From Pycnopodia helianthoides (Eukaryota; Echinodermata; Asteroidea; Forcipulatida; Asteriidae): DNA of 64,000 bases. The position numbers and the translations under genes are program-made. Shown piece by piece: positions 63,756-64,000 of the stretch (position 1 is the stretch's first letter; each line of letters opens with the position of its first letter). The stretch spans positions 5,547,491 to 5,611,490 of the forward strand of contig CM063246.1 in the NCBI GenBank assembly GCA_032158295.1. The letters run 5' to 3'. Below the pieces are notes generated by a model. The model searched no databases. It had not been told where the DNA came from and worked only from the letters and a program-made list of their open reading frames with translations.

Positions 63756-64000
63756 CCCTAATTTGATAAAAAATGCTGGACTTTACCCCTTGTGATTTTT
63801 TCAAATTTTTGACCCTAATTTGATAAAAAATGCTGGACTTACCCCTTGTGATTTTTTCAAATTTTTGACCCTAATTTGATAAAAACTGCTGGACTTACCC
63901 CTTGTGATTTATTCAATTTTTGACCCTAATTTGATAAAAAATGCTGGACTTACCCCTTGTGATTTTTTCAAATTTTTGACCCTAATTTGATCAAAACTGC
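63756..64000. repeat. 56-bp satellite array running off the window
   Basis: Units start at 63756, 63813, 63869, 63924 and 63980 with lengths 57, 56, 55 and 56. Each reads CCCTAATTTGATAAAAAATG, CTGGACTTACCCCTTGTGAT, then a T-rich end. It is preceded at about 63707-63743 by GGGTTAGGGTTA pieces. Confidence 0.92.

Noticed and set aside
1..64000. CRISPR arrays, operons or prophage
   Set aside because: The window is animal nuclear DNA; repeats lack regular spacers and no prokaryotic genes are present.

Overview
This window reads as nuclear DNA from a multicellular animal, most likely a marine invertebrate deuterostome such as an echinoderm (perhaps a sea star). The evidence is AT-rich intronic and intergenic sequence, a spliced bilaterian-type ankyrin gene, many tRNA-derived SINEs and foldback (MITE-like) repeats, decayed non-LTR retrotransposon ends, and short TTAGGG arrays. 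Nothing looks bacterial: there are no operons, ribosome binding sites or long ORFs. The organism call is an inference.

The only gene I can defend is on the + strand and is split into small exons. Two consecutive exons (34437-34523 and 37289-37361) and the start of a third (38707 onward) encode two ankyrin repeats. They end in a segment ([17 protein letters not shown]) typical of the SOWAH (Sosondowah) ankyrin family. The 5' part of the gene was not found in the first 34.4 kb; it is either upstream of the window or in short exons I could not recognise. Two 3' ends are supported. The short form reads through the third exon into a Ser/Arg-rich tail of 99 residues and stops at 39084-39086. The long form splices from an internal donor after 38787, across a 15.2 kb intron, to exons at 53987-54010 (a 24-nt microexon), 55230-55429, 57959-58026 and 59317-59383. 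Reading frame is kept across every junction (600 nt in window, 199 residues).

The rest is repeats. 1-34 kb holds dispersed SINEs (four tRNA-related families), several foldback families present in multiple copies, two clear LINE ORF2 C-terminal remnants plus one weak one, tandem duplications and minisatellites. 34-63 kb has the exons embedded in introns with the same families. A perfect inverted-repeat hairpin of about 57 bp per arm lies in the first intron, a foldback starts 16 bp after the short-form stop codon, and a C-rich 64-bp minisatellite begins at the donor of the 200-nt exon. The window ends inside a 56-bp satellite array (63756-64000).

The best candidates for something undescribed are the dual 3' ends of the SOWAH-like gene, with a microexon that resembles part of a nearby repeat; the near-perfect hairpin element; the long foldback elements at 48.1 and 52.8 kb; and a dispersed repeat whose conserved core resembles half of a hammerhead ribozyme. 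Repeat boundaries were found by eye and are approximate.
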